Shown piece after piece: positions 25,617 to 36,344 of a stretch of DNA of 64,000 bases. Position 1 is the first letter of the stretch. Each line of letters opens with the position of its first letter. The position numbers were made by a program, and so were the translations under genes. Origin of the DNA: an uncultured beta proteobacterium (GTDB taxonomy: Bacteria; Pseudomonadota; Gammaproteobacteria; Burkholderiales; Burkholderiaceae_C); NCBI GenBank assembly GCA_903838565.1, contig CAILZB010000060.1, forward strand, positions 278,845-342,844. Direction: 5' to 3'. The notes beneath the pieces are model-generated. The model ran no database searches, was not told the DNA's origin, and saw only the letters and a program-made list of their open reading frames with translations.

Positions 25617-27014
25617 TTGATTGAAACCGACTACCTCATCATCGGCAGCGGCGCCGTCGGCATGGCTTTCACCGATGTCATCTTCGCCGAAACCCAGGCC
25701 CGCATCGTCATCATTGACCGGCACCATGGCCCCGGCGGTCACTGGAACGACGCGTACCCGTTTGTGCGGTTGCATCAGCCGTCGGCGTACTACGGCGTGA
25801 ATTCGCGCCAGCTCGGCGGCGATTCCAGGGACGCCTCCCGGCTCAACACCGGCATGTGTGAACGCGCCACGAGCGCCGAGTTGGTCAGCTATTACGAGCA
25901 GATCATGCAGGCCTTCCTGGCATCGGGCCGCGTCCAGTACTTTCCCATGTGCGATTACGTCGGCGACTACGCGCATCAACACCGGTTCCGCTCGTTGATG
26001 TCCGGCCAGGAGCATGGGGTGAGGGTGCACAGGAAGATCGTCGACACCAGCTACCTGAACACCGCTGTTCCGTCCACGCATCCGCCCAAATATGCGATCG
26101 CGCCCGAGGTCCAGTGCGTGCCCCTGAATGACTTGCCGCGAGTGAAGCACCAACCCTCGGGATACACCGTCGTGGGCTCAGGCAAAACCGGCATCGATGC
26201 CTGCCTGTGGCTGCTCGACAACGGCGTCGCGGCCAAGGAGATCTGCTGGATCATGCCGCGCGACGCGTGGTATCAGGACCGCGCCAACGTGCAGCCGGGG
26301 GATGATTTCTTCACGCAGTCGTATGGCTCGTTTGCGACCCAGATGGAAGCGGTGGCGCAGGCGCAATCGGTCGACGATTTGTTCGCCAAGCTCGAATCCT
26401 CGGGCCAACTGCTGCGCCTGGATCCCAAGGTTCAGCCCGGCATGTACCACGGAGCACTGGTCTCGCGCGCGGAGCTGGAAGAACTCAGGACGATTAAGAA
26501 TGTGGTGCGGCTGGGTCGTGTGCAGCGCATTGAAGGCGATCGCATCATCCTGGAGCAGGGAAGTATCCCCGCTGATCCCGAGCGCCTGTACGTGGACTGC
26601 TCCGCCAGCGCCGTGGAGCGCCGCCCCATTGTTCCGGTGTTCGACGGCAACAAGATCACGCCGCAAATGGTGAGAACGTTTCAACCCACCTTCAGCGGCG
26701 CCTTCATCGCACACGTCGAAGCCACCGTGGAGAGTGAGGCCGAGAAGAATCAAATCTGCGCGGTGATCCCGATGCCCGACCAGCCGATCCATTGGCTCAC
26801 CATGCTGGCGGTCAACATGGCCAACCAGTATCGGTGGTCTAAAAATGAGGGCCTGCGCCATTGGCTCGAGCAATCCCGGCTCGACGGATTCACCGCAATG
26901 GCGCACAGGGTCGCAGCCACCGATACCGCCAAGCTCGCGCTGCTGCAACGCTATGGCGCGAGCGCAGGACCGGCGACGACCAATCTGCGGATGCTGCTGC
27001 CGCAGGCTGCCTGA
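25617..27014 (+). CDS. FAD/NAD(P)-binding oxidoreductase (monooxygenase-like)
   Basis: A 465-residue flavoprotein. The FAD fingerprint GSGAVG lies at the N-terminus (IETDYLIIGSGAVGMAF), followed by the GPGGHWND segment seen in flavin monooxygenase-like proteins. A second Rossmann motif, VVGSGKTGIDA, lies near residue 185. The start is TTG 25617 with GGGGAAAG upstream; no nearer in-frame ATG keeps the FAD fingerprint. The substrate is unknown. The cupin and small protein upstream suggest an oxidative pathway, possibly on an aromatic or peptide-derived compound. Confidence 0.8.
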   Translation: MIETDYLIIGSGAVGMAFTDVIFAETQARIVIIDRHHGPGGHWNDAYPFVRLHQPSAYYGVNSRQLGGDSRDASRLNTGMCERATSAELVSYYEQIMQAFLASGRVQYFPMCDYVGDYAHQHRFRSLMSGQEHGVRVHRKIVDTSYLNTAVPSTHPPKYAIAPEVQCVPLNDLPRVKHQPSGYTVVGSGKTGIDACLWLLDNGVAAKEICWIMPRDAWYQDRANVQPGDDFFTQSYGSFATQMEAVAQAQSVDDLFAKLESSGQLLRLDPKVQPGMYHGALVSRAELEELRTIKNVVRLGRVQRIEGDRIILEQGSIPADPERLYVDCSASAVERRPIVPVFDGNKITPQMVRTFQPTFSGAFIAHVEATVESEAEKNQICAVIPMPDQPIHWLTMLAVNMANQYRWSKNEGLRHWLEQSRLDGFTAMAHRVAATDTAKLALLQRYGASAGPATTNLRMLLPQAA

Positions 27015-27057
27015 GTCCGGTTCGTTGGCAACACTGTGGCCGGCCGGTGCTGCGGGC

Positions 27058-27906
27058 TCAGTACCGGTAAACGCCTTGCCCGGACTTGCGTCCCAGGCGG
27101 CCCGCCGCCACCATCTCCTTGAGCAGCGGGCAGGCGCGGTACTTGCTGTCGCCAAACTCGCTCAAGTACACCTCCATCACGGCCAGACAGACATCCAGGC
27201 CCACCATGTCCGCCAGCGCCAGAGGTCCGATGGGCTGGTTGCAGCCGAGCTTCATGCCGGCGTCGATGTCCTCGGGCGTCGCCAGGCCTTCGGCCAGCAC
27301 GAAAAAGGCCTCGTTGATCATTGGCACCAGGATGCGGTTCACCACGAAGCCGGGCGCGTTCTTCACCGTGATCGGGGTCTTGCCCAGTGCCTTGGCCATG
27401 GCGTGCACGGCGTCGTGGGTGGCGTCACTGGTCTGCAGGCCACGGATGATTTCCACCAGCGCCATCATCGGCACCGGGTTGAAGAAGTGCATGCCGATGA
27501 AGCGCTCGGCGCGGCTCGTCACCGCCGCCAGCTTGGTGATGGAAATGGACGACGTGTTGGAGGCGATGATCACCTCGGGCGCCACGATGGCGTCGATCTG
27601 CTTGAGGATCTTGACCTTGAGATCCTGGTTTTCCGTGGCCGCTTCGATCACCAGCTGGGCCGGCTTGAGGTCGTCGTAGCTCGTGCTGCCCTGGATCAGC
27701 GCGAGAGCGGCGTCGCGCGCGGCGGCGGTGATTTTCTCCTTCTTCAGCAGGCGCTCCAGACTCTGCGCCACGGTGGCGATGCCCCTGGCCACGGCGGCTT
27801 CTGAAATGTCGACCATCACGACCCGGATTCCCGCCACCGCGCAGGCTTGCGCGATGCCGTTGCCCATGGTGCCGGCGCCGATGATTCCCACTGTTTTGAT
27901 ATCCAT
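27058..27906 (-). CDS. 3-hydroxybutyryl-CoA (3-hydroxyacyl-CoA) dehydrogenase
   Basis: A 282-residue NAD-dependent dehydrogenase of the Hbd/PaaH family. It has the Rossmann motif GIIGAGTMGNGIAQ at the N-terminus, the catalytic region IGMHFFNPVP and the C-terminal helical domain with GPLALADMVGLD. It acts in the butanoyl-CoA and polyhydroxybutyrate branch or in beta-oxidation. The start is ATG 27906 with GGAG nine bases upstream. The longer TTG-started form only adds five residues. Confidence 0.93.
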   Translation of the reverse strand: MDIKTVGIIGAGTMGNGIAQACAVAGIRVVMVDISEAAVARGIATVAQSLERLLKKEKITAAARDAALALIQGSTSYDDLKPAQLVIEAATENQDLKVKILKQIDAIVAPEVIIASNTSSISITKLAAVTSRAERFIGMHFFNPVPMMALVEIIRGLQTSDATHDAVHAMAKALGKTPITVKNAPGFVVNRILVPMINEAFFVLAEGLATPEDIDAGMKLGCNQPIGPLALADMVGLDVCLAVMEVYLSEFGDSKYRACPLLKEMVAAGRLGRKSGQGVYRY

Positions 27907-27961
27907 GCTGAAGAACTCCAAAAATAGGTCGATGTTAGCCCCACCTTTAACAAATTAGACG

Positions 27962-29641
27962 ATGCATCCGTTGCAAAATTCGCCCATGGTCAGACCCACC
28001 CAACTGCTGCATCCCGCGCGCCAAGCGGCGCCGGCCCGTCCCGCTGCCACGGTGCTGCTGCTGCGCGATTCCGGCGTCGGCGTGGAAGTGCTGATGACGC
28101 GCCGCTCCATGAGCGCCAGCTTTGCGCCGGGCGCCTACGTCTTTCCCGGAGGCGGTGTGGACGCGGCCGACGCTGCCAGCCACGCGCAGGCCAGGCGGCG
28201 CGAGATGCAGAGCGAGCTGCACCTGACCCAGGCGATTGCCGCGATTCGCGAGAGCTTCGAGGAGCTGGGCGTGCTGCTGGCGCGCCGCGCCGACGGCTCC
28301 CACGCCGACAACCATGACATCGCCGCCCTGGACCGCGGCGCGCCTTTCGCCGTGCAGTGCGCAGCGATGGGCCTGACGCTGGCGGCGGACGAGGTCTTTG
28401 TGCTGGCGCGATGGATCACCGACCGCGACCTGCCGCGGCGCTTTGATGTTCCATTTCTGGTGGCGCGCATGCCTGCGGGGCAAACGCCGGTGGCCGATGA
28501 GTCCGAACAGTTCGAGCCGGTGTGGATCCGCCCAGCGGACGCGCTGGCACGCCACCATGAGGGGAAGTTCTTCATCATCTTTCCCACCATCCGCACGCTG
28601 CAAAGACTGCTCGACTATGCGACGGTGGACGAGGTACTTCAAGCCTGCGCTGCCACCGAGCAGCCACTGTGGACCAGTTGTCCGCGCGCCGGCCTGTTGG
28701 CCGGTCGCGAAGCACGCTACATGGAGCACGAACTCCCCTATGGCGAACTGGCGCTGGTGTGTCCCGACGGGCAGATCGCGCATGCGCTGGACTGGCAATG
28801 TGAGCAGCCTGTGCCAATGCTGAAGAACCTGCTGCGCCTCACCGCCCCCAACCCCGGCGTCATGACCGGACCGGGCACCAACAGCTACCTGGTGGGCGAC
28901 CCGGGCACGGGCTACGCGGTGATCGACCCCGGCCCCGCTGATCCTGAGCATCTGGAAAAACTGTGGCGCGCGGCGGGCGGCGACATCCGCATGATCGTGT
29001 GCACGCACTCGCACCCGGATCACTCTCCGGGCGCAGCCCCCTTGCAGGCGATGTGCCACCAACGGCCGCCGATCCTGGGGCTGCCCTCGGCGCCAACCGC
29101 ACGCAGCCACAGCCAATTTGTCCCCGACCGTGCGCTCAAGGACGGGGAGCGCATCCGCCTGACGGGCACCAATGCCGATGCGACGCACACGCTGCAGATC
29201 ATGCACACGCCGGGCCACGCAGCCAACCACCTTTGCCTGCTGTTGCTGGAGGACGGGCTGCTGTTCAGCGGCGACCATGTCCTCAGCGCCAGCACCACCG
29301 TGGTGGATCCGCCGGACGGTGACATGACAGAGTATCTTAAGTCCCTGGACCGCCTGAGTGCCGCCTGCAGCGAACACCGTATCGGGTTCATTCTGCCGGC
29401 GCACGGCTACGTGATGGGGGGCTTTGACGGCGAGGCGAAGGGCGCCATCGCGCGTCTCAAGGCGCATCGACTGCAGCGTGAGGCCCGAATCCTCGACGCC
29501 ATGCGCGCGCAGCCTGAGGGCACGCTGGACGACTGGTTGCAATCAGCCTATGACGATGTGCCGCCGCGCATGTGGCCCGTGGCGAAGCGCTCGCTGATGG
29601 CCCATGTGGCGCGGATCACGGCGACTGCCGCTGGACATTGA
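27962..29641 (+). CDS. NUDIX hydrolase fused to metallo-beta-lactamase-fold hydrolase
   Basis: A 559-residue two-domain protein. The N-terminal domain (about 25-260) has the NUDIX box as FPGGGVD...IRESFEELGVLL, with an insertion between the Gly and Glu parts. The C-terminal domain (about 290-540) has the MBL metal site THSHPDHSPG, then GHAANH, GDHV and a late AHGY. The fusion resembles a LACTB2-type hydrolase joined to a coenzyme A or nucleotide pyrophosphatase. The start may be ATG 27962 or 27986. The gene is divergent from the 3-hydroxyacyl-CoA dehydrogenase gene, so the two may serve acyl-CoA metabolism together (inference). Confidence 0.87.
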   Translation: MHPLQNSPMVRPTQLLHPARQAAPARPAATVLLLRDSGVGVEVLMTRRSMSASFAPGAYVFPGGGVDAADAASHAQARRREMQSELHLTQAIAAIRESFEELGVLLARRADGSHADNHDIAALDRGAPFAVQCAAMGLTLAADEVFVLARWITDRDLPRRFDVPFLVARMPAGQTPVADESEQFEPVWIRPADALARHHEGKFFIIFPTIRTLQRLLDYATVDEVLQACAATEQPLWTSCPRAGLLAGREARYMEHELPYGELALVCPDGQIAHALDWQCEQPVPMLKNLLRLTAPNPGVMTGPGTNSYLVGDPGTGYAVIDPGPADPEHLEKLWRAAGGDIRMIVCTHSHPDHSPGAAPLQAMCHQRPPILGLPSAPTARSHSQFVPDRALKDGERIRLTGTNADATHTLQIMHTPGHAANHLCLLLLEDGLLFSGDHVLSASTTVVDPPDGDMTEYLKSLDRLSAACSEHRIGFILPAHGYVMGGFDGEAKGAIARLKAHRLQREARILDAMRAQPEGTLDDWLQSAYDDVPPRMWPVAKRSLMAHVARITATAAGH

Positions 29642-29684
29642 CCCGACACACCCTGTGGTCAACGTGGAGCGCCGAGGGTTCCCG

Positions 29685-30569
29685 TCAATGGGCGCTCGCG
29701 TACATCCAGCTGACGGCCGACGCAAACTCGGCACGCCATGCGCCCTCGTTGTGCTGAGCGCCCGGTGTCCACTTGATCCACAGCTTGGGCCCCGGTTTCG
29801 CCTTCGCCTGGAGCTGTTCCAGCATGCGGCGGAAGTCGTTCACGGCTTCATCACCTTCACCGCCTCCCATGTACATGGCCAATCTCGCATCCGTGGGCAG
29901 CGGCTGCGTGGCGGCCAATTCAAACACCTCGGGCCCGACCCAATAGGCGGGCGAAAAGATCCCTGCTTTGCTGAAGACTTCGGGGTACTGCAGGATGGCA
30001 TAGTGCGAAACTAGGCCTCCCAGCGAGCTGCCCATGACACCGGTGTGCTCCCGACCGGGAAGCGTGCGGTAGTGGCGATCCACCAGGGGTTTGAGCACAC
30101 TCACGATGAAATCCATGTAGAGCCTGCCCTCGCCCTTGCCAAAGCGCACGTTGTCCCAGGGATTGAATTCGGTCACGCGGTGGACTTCGCCGTTGTCGAT
30201 CGCCACGACGATCAGTTCCAGTCCCTGCGATCGGGCCAGGCCATCGAGCGTGTCATCCACGTCCCATTGACCCGCGTGGGCCGTGGCTCCAGCAAACAGA
30301 TTTTGGCCATCATGCATGTACAGCACCGGGTAGCGCTTGACGGAGCTGGCATAGCCTGGCGGGACATAAATCCGAACGGTTCGCGCTCGATCGAGTCCGG
30401 GAATGATCAACTGTGGTGAAAGCACAGTCACGCGAGGTGAAGGCGCACTCTGCGCGCTCAGGCCGCTGGCCGTGACGCCCTGCGCCGAGGCGCCGCATCC
30501 GAAGTTGAATGCGGCACAAAGAACCAGCAGCCTTGCGCACCAGGCGCGTGTAGAAAAATGCATCGGCAT
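29685..30569 (-). CDS. Secreted putative esterase (esterase D/enterochelin esterase family)
   Basis: A 294-residue alpha/beta hydrolase with a cleavable-looking N-terminus (hydrophobic LLVLCAAFNFGCGASAQG). It shows YMHDGQNLF in the oxyanion region, the nucleophile elbow GSSLGG (Ser in G-x-S-x-G), and a late Asp and His (PGAQHNEGAW). Proteins of this Pfam esterase family hydrolyse siderophore, S-formylglutathione or plant-ester bonds; the export signal argues against S-formylglutathione. The start at 30569 or the Met two residues later is most likely, because the longer frame adds an Arg-rich non-homologous stretch. Confidence 0.78.
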   Translation of the reverse strand: MPMHFSTRAWCARLLVLCAAFNFGCGASAQGVTASGLSAQSAPSPRVTVLSPQLIIPGLDRARTVRIYVPPGYASSVKRYPVLYMHDGQNLFAGATAHAGQWDVDDTLDGLARSQGLELIVVAIDNGEVHRVTEFNPWDNVRFGKGEGRLYMDFIVSVLKPLVDRHYRTLPGREHTGVMGSSLGGLVSHYAILQYPEVFSKAGIFSPAYWVGPEVFELAATQPLPTDARLAMYMGGGEGDEAVNDFRRMLEQLQAKAKPGPKLWIKWTPGAQHNEGAWRAEFASAVSWMYASAH

Positions 30570-30683
30570 CGCTGAACTCCATCGCCTGCAGCCCCAAGCT
30601 CGCTGGTTTCGCTTCGGGCAGCCCGAACGCCGCGGCTCAGGTCTGTGACAACAGCTACTCAATGACGATTCGCGCCTTCTCCG

Positions 30684-32921
<2,238 letters not shown>

Positions 32922-33010
32922 GGCGGTAGTCTCACTTTTAGGATAAGTTGGCAACGCATGACTGTATTCGAAACTGATGACAGTGGTGGAGGTTTTGCTG
33001 CCGGTACGGA

Positions 33011-33024
33011 TTGATCGACATCAA
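33011..33024. promoter_or_regulatory. Perfect FNR/Anr-type box upstream of icd
   Basis: TTGATCGACATCAA matches the FNR/CRP-family consensus TTGAT-N4-ATCAA at all ten fixed bases. It is centred about 96 bases before the icd start codon and lies past the end of the pirin gene, so icd is the likely target. Whether it activates or represses depends on the unmapped transcription start. Confidence 0.6.
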
Positions 33025-33082
33025 AGAATGGCTGATGAGCCCTGGGCGGCCCGGGCGCCTGCACTCACCCCTTTTTCAAGGC

Positions 33083-33961
33083 TCAGGCGGTTTCGCCCAG
33101 GCGACCATCCCGATAGTCGTTGATCGCCTGAAAGATCTCCTGCTGGGTGTTCATCACAAAGGGGCCGTACTGCGCGATGGGCTCGTTCAACGGCTTGCCG
33201 GCGATCAGCAGAATCTTGGCGTCGGCGCTGGCCTGGATGACCACCCCGTCCGCTTGGGGCTCGTTTTTCAGGATCGCCATGCGCTGCGCCGGAACGCTCT
33301 GACCGGAAACGCTGACCTCACCGCGGTAGACGTAGACAAAGGCGTTGTGGCCTGCGGGCAGCGGCTGCTCGAAGCGCGCGCCTGCGGGCAGGTGCAGGTC
33401 CAGGTACAGCGGCTCGGTGCCATCCCGGGTCACCGCGCCCTGGATGCCGTGGCTGTGGCCCGCGATCACCGTGGCCGCAACGCCTTGCGGCGTGACAAAT
33501 TGGGGCAGTTCCTGATTGGGGAAGTCCCGGTACCAGGGCTCATTCATCTTGTCGCGTTTGGGCAGGTTGAGCCAGAGCTGGAAGCCCTCCATCACGCCCT
33601 CTTCCTGCTGAGGGATCTCGGAATGGATCACGCCCTTGCCGGCCGTCATCCACTGCACACCGCCGTTTTCCAGCAAGCCCTCGTGGCCCGCGCTGTCGAG
33701 GTGGCGCATGTGCCCGGCGATCATGTAGGTCACGGTCTCGAAACCGCGGTGCGGGTGATCCGGGAAGCCCGCGATGTAGTCGTTGGGGTTGTCGCTGCCA
33801 AAGGCGTCGAGCATCAGGAAAGGGTCCAGACGCCGCTGCAGGTCCTGCGTCAGCACCCGGGTGAGTTTGACGCCAGCGCCGTCAGAGGTCGCCTGCCCGG
33901 CAACCAGCCGCTCGACGGTGCGGGAAAGAATGACGGGCACGGTGGCAAGGCTTGCGTTCAT
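33083..33961 (-). CDS. Pirin-family protein
   Basis: A 292-residue bicupin. The N-terminal cupin carries the iron-binding HPHRGFET and WMTAGKGVIHSE segments characteristic of pirins, and the C-terminal cupin is degenerate. Bacterial pirins have quercetinase or redox-sensing roles. The start is ATG 33961 with AAGGGGTTTCC upstream; an upstream in-frame Met lacks a ribosome site. It lies in the same direction as doxX (106-base gap) and is divergent, together with it, from a LysR gene. Confidence 0.92.
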   Translation of the reverse strand: MNASLATVPVILSRTVERLVAGQATSDGAGVKLTRVLTQDLQRRLDPFLMLDAFGSDNPNDYIAGFPDHPHRGFETVTYMIAGHMRHLDSAGHEGLLENGGVQWMTAGKGVIHSEIPQQEEGVMEGFQLWLNLPKRDKMNEPWYRDFPNQELPQFVTPQGVAATVIAGHSHGIQGAVTRDGTEPLYLDLHLPAGARFEQPLPAGHNAFVYVYRGEVSVSGQSVPAQRMAILKNEPQADGVVIQASADAKILLIAGKPLNEPIAQYGPFVMNTQQEIFQAINDYRDGRLGETA

Positions 33962-34067
33962 GGAAACCCCTTTCGTTGAAACGACGTGCATGCTGCGCAC
34001 CACGCCGCTGCGGTTGAAGCTGAGATTGTCGCGCGCAGCACGGGTGGTCTTTCAGACTTCAAAAAGT

Positions 34068-34475
34068 TCAGTCGCGGCGTGCATCCACGCTCCATTCGCC
34101 AGCGCCGTTGGCGGCCAGGGCCAGCAAGCCGCCAACGATGGCGATGTTCTTGAAGAACAGCAGTTGCGTGACGAAGGCCATGGCTGCGGGAGCGGCCCAA
34201 TAGGCGTGGAAGAAGTAGCTGGCGACCAGTGTGAACGCGGCCAGAACCAGGGCGGCGATGCGCGTGCCGAAGCCCGCCAGTAGCGCCAGGCTGCCCAGGA
34301 TTTCCACGATCAGCGCCAGCGCCGCGCCCAGCGTTGGCAACGGCAAGCCTACGGATGCGATGTAGCCCACGGTACCGTCAAAGCCGGTGAGCTTGCTGAT
34401 GCCTGCGGGCAGGAACATGGCAACGAAGAGGACGCGAGCGGCCAGGCTGAGGCTGTTTTGAAGTGACTTGGACAT
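34068..34475 (-). CDS. DoxX-family membrane protein
   Basis: A 135-residue protein with four hydrophobic helices and the family's early FLPAGISKLTG motif. DoxX-like proteins are linked to thiosulfate-quinone chemistry or to oxidative-stress membrane complexes; this one is too generic for a substrate call. It is transcribed with pirin and divergently from a LysR regulator, a common pairing for quinone or electrophile response units. Confidence 0.88.
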   Translation of the reverse strand: MSKSLQNSLSLAARVLFVAMFLPAGISKLTGFDGTVGYIASVGLPLPTLGAALALIVEILGSLALLAGFGTRIAALVLAAFTLVASYFFHAYWAAPAAMAFVTQLLFFKNIAIVGGLLALAANGAGEWSVDARRD

Positions 34476-34578
34476 GGGGATTTCCTTTGAAGAAGAGTGA
34501 ATGATGTTGCAATGGATGTACTGTATTCGTCATCAATCAACGTGGGAATCCGCAAAATTGGATATGATTGTTTCCCAT

Positions 34579-35514
34579 ATGGAACAATCCACCGCCGCGA
34601 CCCATGTGGATCCCAATGATCTGCTGATCTTTGCCCGCGTCGCCGAGTTGGGGAGTTTCAGCCGAGCAGCCGAGCGCATGGGACAGCCAAAGTCCACGGT
34701 GTCGCGCCGCTTGGCGGCGCTGGAGCAGCAGCTCGGCGAGAAATTGCTGCTGCGCACCACGCGGCGCCAGACGCTGACCGAATTTGGCCTGCAACTGCTG
34801 GAGCATGCGCGCCAGGTTGCCACCGAGGTGGAAGCCGTGGCGGCGCTGAGCGAACGTCATCAGGCCACGCCCAGCGGTCGTCTGCGTGTGTCCATGCCCA
34901 GCGATTTCGCCAATCTGCTGCTGGCCGACACACTGGCCGCCTTCATCGCCATGTACCCGGCCATCCAGCTGGACCTGGATTTGTCTCCGCGCCGGGTGGA
35001 CCTTCTGGGTGAGGGATTCGACGTGGTGGTGCGCCTGGGGAGCCTGCCCAACGACTCCATGATGGTGGCGCGGCGGCTGGCGGACTTTCCGGCGAGTTTG
35101 TACGCCGCTCCCAGCTATTTGCAGGAACACGGAGATCCTCACGCTCCTGAAGACCTGTCGCGACATGAAGCCGTGCGCCTGCTCCAGGGCAATGGCGAAC
35201 CGGCCAGCTGGACCCTGTTCCAGGGCGACAAGCAATGGCAGGGGGTTCCCCCCGGGAGAGCCAGCGCCAACTCACCTGAGCTGCTGATCAAGCTGGCCTG
35301 TGCCGGCGCCGGCATTGCCGCGGTACCTGACTACTTTGCCGCGACCGAAATCAGACGTGGCTCGCTGCGCCGGGTGTTGCCACTGTGGCACCTCCCCGGG
35401 CACACGGCTTGGGCGGTCTTCCCCGAGCGCAAGCTCATGCCGAGCAAGACACGGGTCTTCATCGACATGCTGCAAACCGCCTTGGCACAGGTGCCCCCAC
35501 CGCCTCGCGGATAA
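34579..35514 (+). CDS. LysR-type transcriptional regulator next to doxX/pirin
   Basis: A 311-residue LTTR. The winged helix-turn-helix near residues 17-75 (FARVAELGSFSRAAERMGQP and STVSRRLAALEQ) is followed by a periplasmic-binding-like effector domain. It is most like the AaeR/DsdC-neutral group whose targets are divergent detoxification genes. ATG 34579 or ATG 34564 could be the start. An interrupted palindrome (GATTGTTTCC...GGAACAATC, 34566-34589) spans this point and could be an autoregulatory site. Confidence 0.88.
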   Translation: MEQSTAATHVDPNDLLIFARVAELGSFSRAAERMGQPKSTVSRRLAALEQQLGEKLLLRTTRRQTLTEFGLQLLEHARQVATEVEAVAALSERHQATPSGRLRVSMPSDFANLLLADTLAAFIAMYPAIQLDLDLSPRRVDLLGEGFDVVVRLGSLPNDSMMVARRLADFPASLYAAPSYLQEHGDPHAPEDLSRHEAVRLLQGNGEPASWTLFQGDKQWQGVPPGRASANSPELLIKLACAGAGIAAVPDYFAATEIRRGSLRRVLPLWHLPGHTAWAVFPERKLMPSKTRVFIDMLQTALAQVPPPPRG

Positions 35515-35605
35515 GCGGCGTCCCATGGCGCTGGATTCCGCCAAAGGGACCGTGCAGAGCTTGAAAACCCGTTGCCGCTGAGGCCGCTCTCGGGTGAATC
35601 AAGAC

Positions 35606-35631
35606 TCTATTGTTTCTATTTGCGCAATAGA
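35606..35631. promoter_or_regulatory. Inverted repeat upstream of the small exported-protein gene
   Basis: Arms TCTATTG (35606-35612) and CAATAGA (35625-35631) are perfect inverted repeats around a 12-base spacer, inside an AT-richer patch. The dyad includes ATTG...CAAT, a LysR-like half-site pair. It lies about 155 bases upstream of the 35788 gene and after the end of the LysR gene at 35514. Confidence 0.35.
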
Positions 35632-35787
35632 TCGTGGATTGGAATGGTATTTTTCTTTTATCCTGGCAACAGTAAAGTTCAACCCATCGATGAGCCACCT
35701 GTCAACAACGACTCACCGAGGCTGGACAAGACGGGAAAGATGATCCCGACCTGCCCGGAAACGTAAACTTTATTGAAGGAACACATC

Positions 35788-36159
35788 ATGAAGACCAACT
35801 ATGCCGCTACCGCCCTCGCCCTCGCACTGGGCTTCGTCGCCAGCGCCAGCTTTGCCGCTGACGCCGGCGCACTGACCCGCGAGCAAGTGCAGGCCAGCGT
35901 ATTGCAGGCCGTCGCCGACGGCACCCTGCTCCCCGTGAATGACCGAGGCATCATGAAGGCCAAGTCCGCACCGAGTAACCTCACCCGCGCGGCCGTCACG
36001 GCCGAATACCTGGACTCGCGGGCGACGGCCCCCAAGTTCCGCGCCCTTGAGCAGGAACCCGCGCCCGTGGTGAAGGCAGTCGCTGTGCGCAACCGTGCCG
36101 ACGTCCGCGCCGAGGCCGTCGCCGCCGTGAAGCAACACACCCAGGACTACGGCGGCTGA
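35788..36159 (+). CDS. Small exported protein, DUF4148-like
   Basis: A 123-residue protein with a textbook signal peptide (KTNYAATALALALGFVASAS, with cleavage after SFA). The mature part has LTREQVQASVLQAVADGTLLPVND, the pattern of the short periplasmic DUF4148 proteins abundant in Burkholderiales. ATG 35788 has AAGGA eight bases upstream; the longer frame only adds MKEHI. A strong intrinsic terminator follows, so it is probably monocistronic and well expressed. Confidence 0.8.
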   Translation: MKTNYAATALALALGFVASASFAADAGALTREQVQASVLQAVADGTLLPVNDRGIMKAKSAPSNLTRAAVTAEYLDSRATAPKFRALEQEPAPVVKAVAVRNRADVRAEAVAAVKQHTQDYGG

Positions 36160-36196
36160 TCAGCCCCACCGGCGCGGTGATGCCGCGACGCTTGAA

Positions 36197-36230
36197 GACA
36201 ATCCCGCCCGCGTGGCGGGATTGTCTTTTT
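36197..36230 (+). terminator. Intrinsic terminator after the small exported-protein gene
   Basis: A perfect 12-bp stem, GACAATCCCGCC (36197-36208) with GGCGGGATTGTC (36214-36225), around CGCGT is followed by TTTTT (36226-36230). It is a classical rho-independent terminator 38 bases after the stop codon. Confidence 0.93.
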
Positions 36231-36344
36231 CCCAGGCTTCAGAGCGAAATAAGCTTCGCCGAACGAACGCAGTCGAACGCTGGAGCGACCATCTATCGCA
36301 ATTTCAGCAACAATCAAGGCCTTTCAACCTAAAGCGAGCGCACC

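Noticed and set aside
25600..25620. Seven-codon leader frame (ATG ACA GGG ...) before the flavoprotein gene
   Set aside because: It ends overlapping the TTG start but has no codon pattern suggesting attenuation; likely chance.
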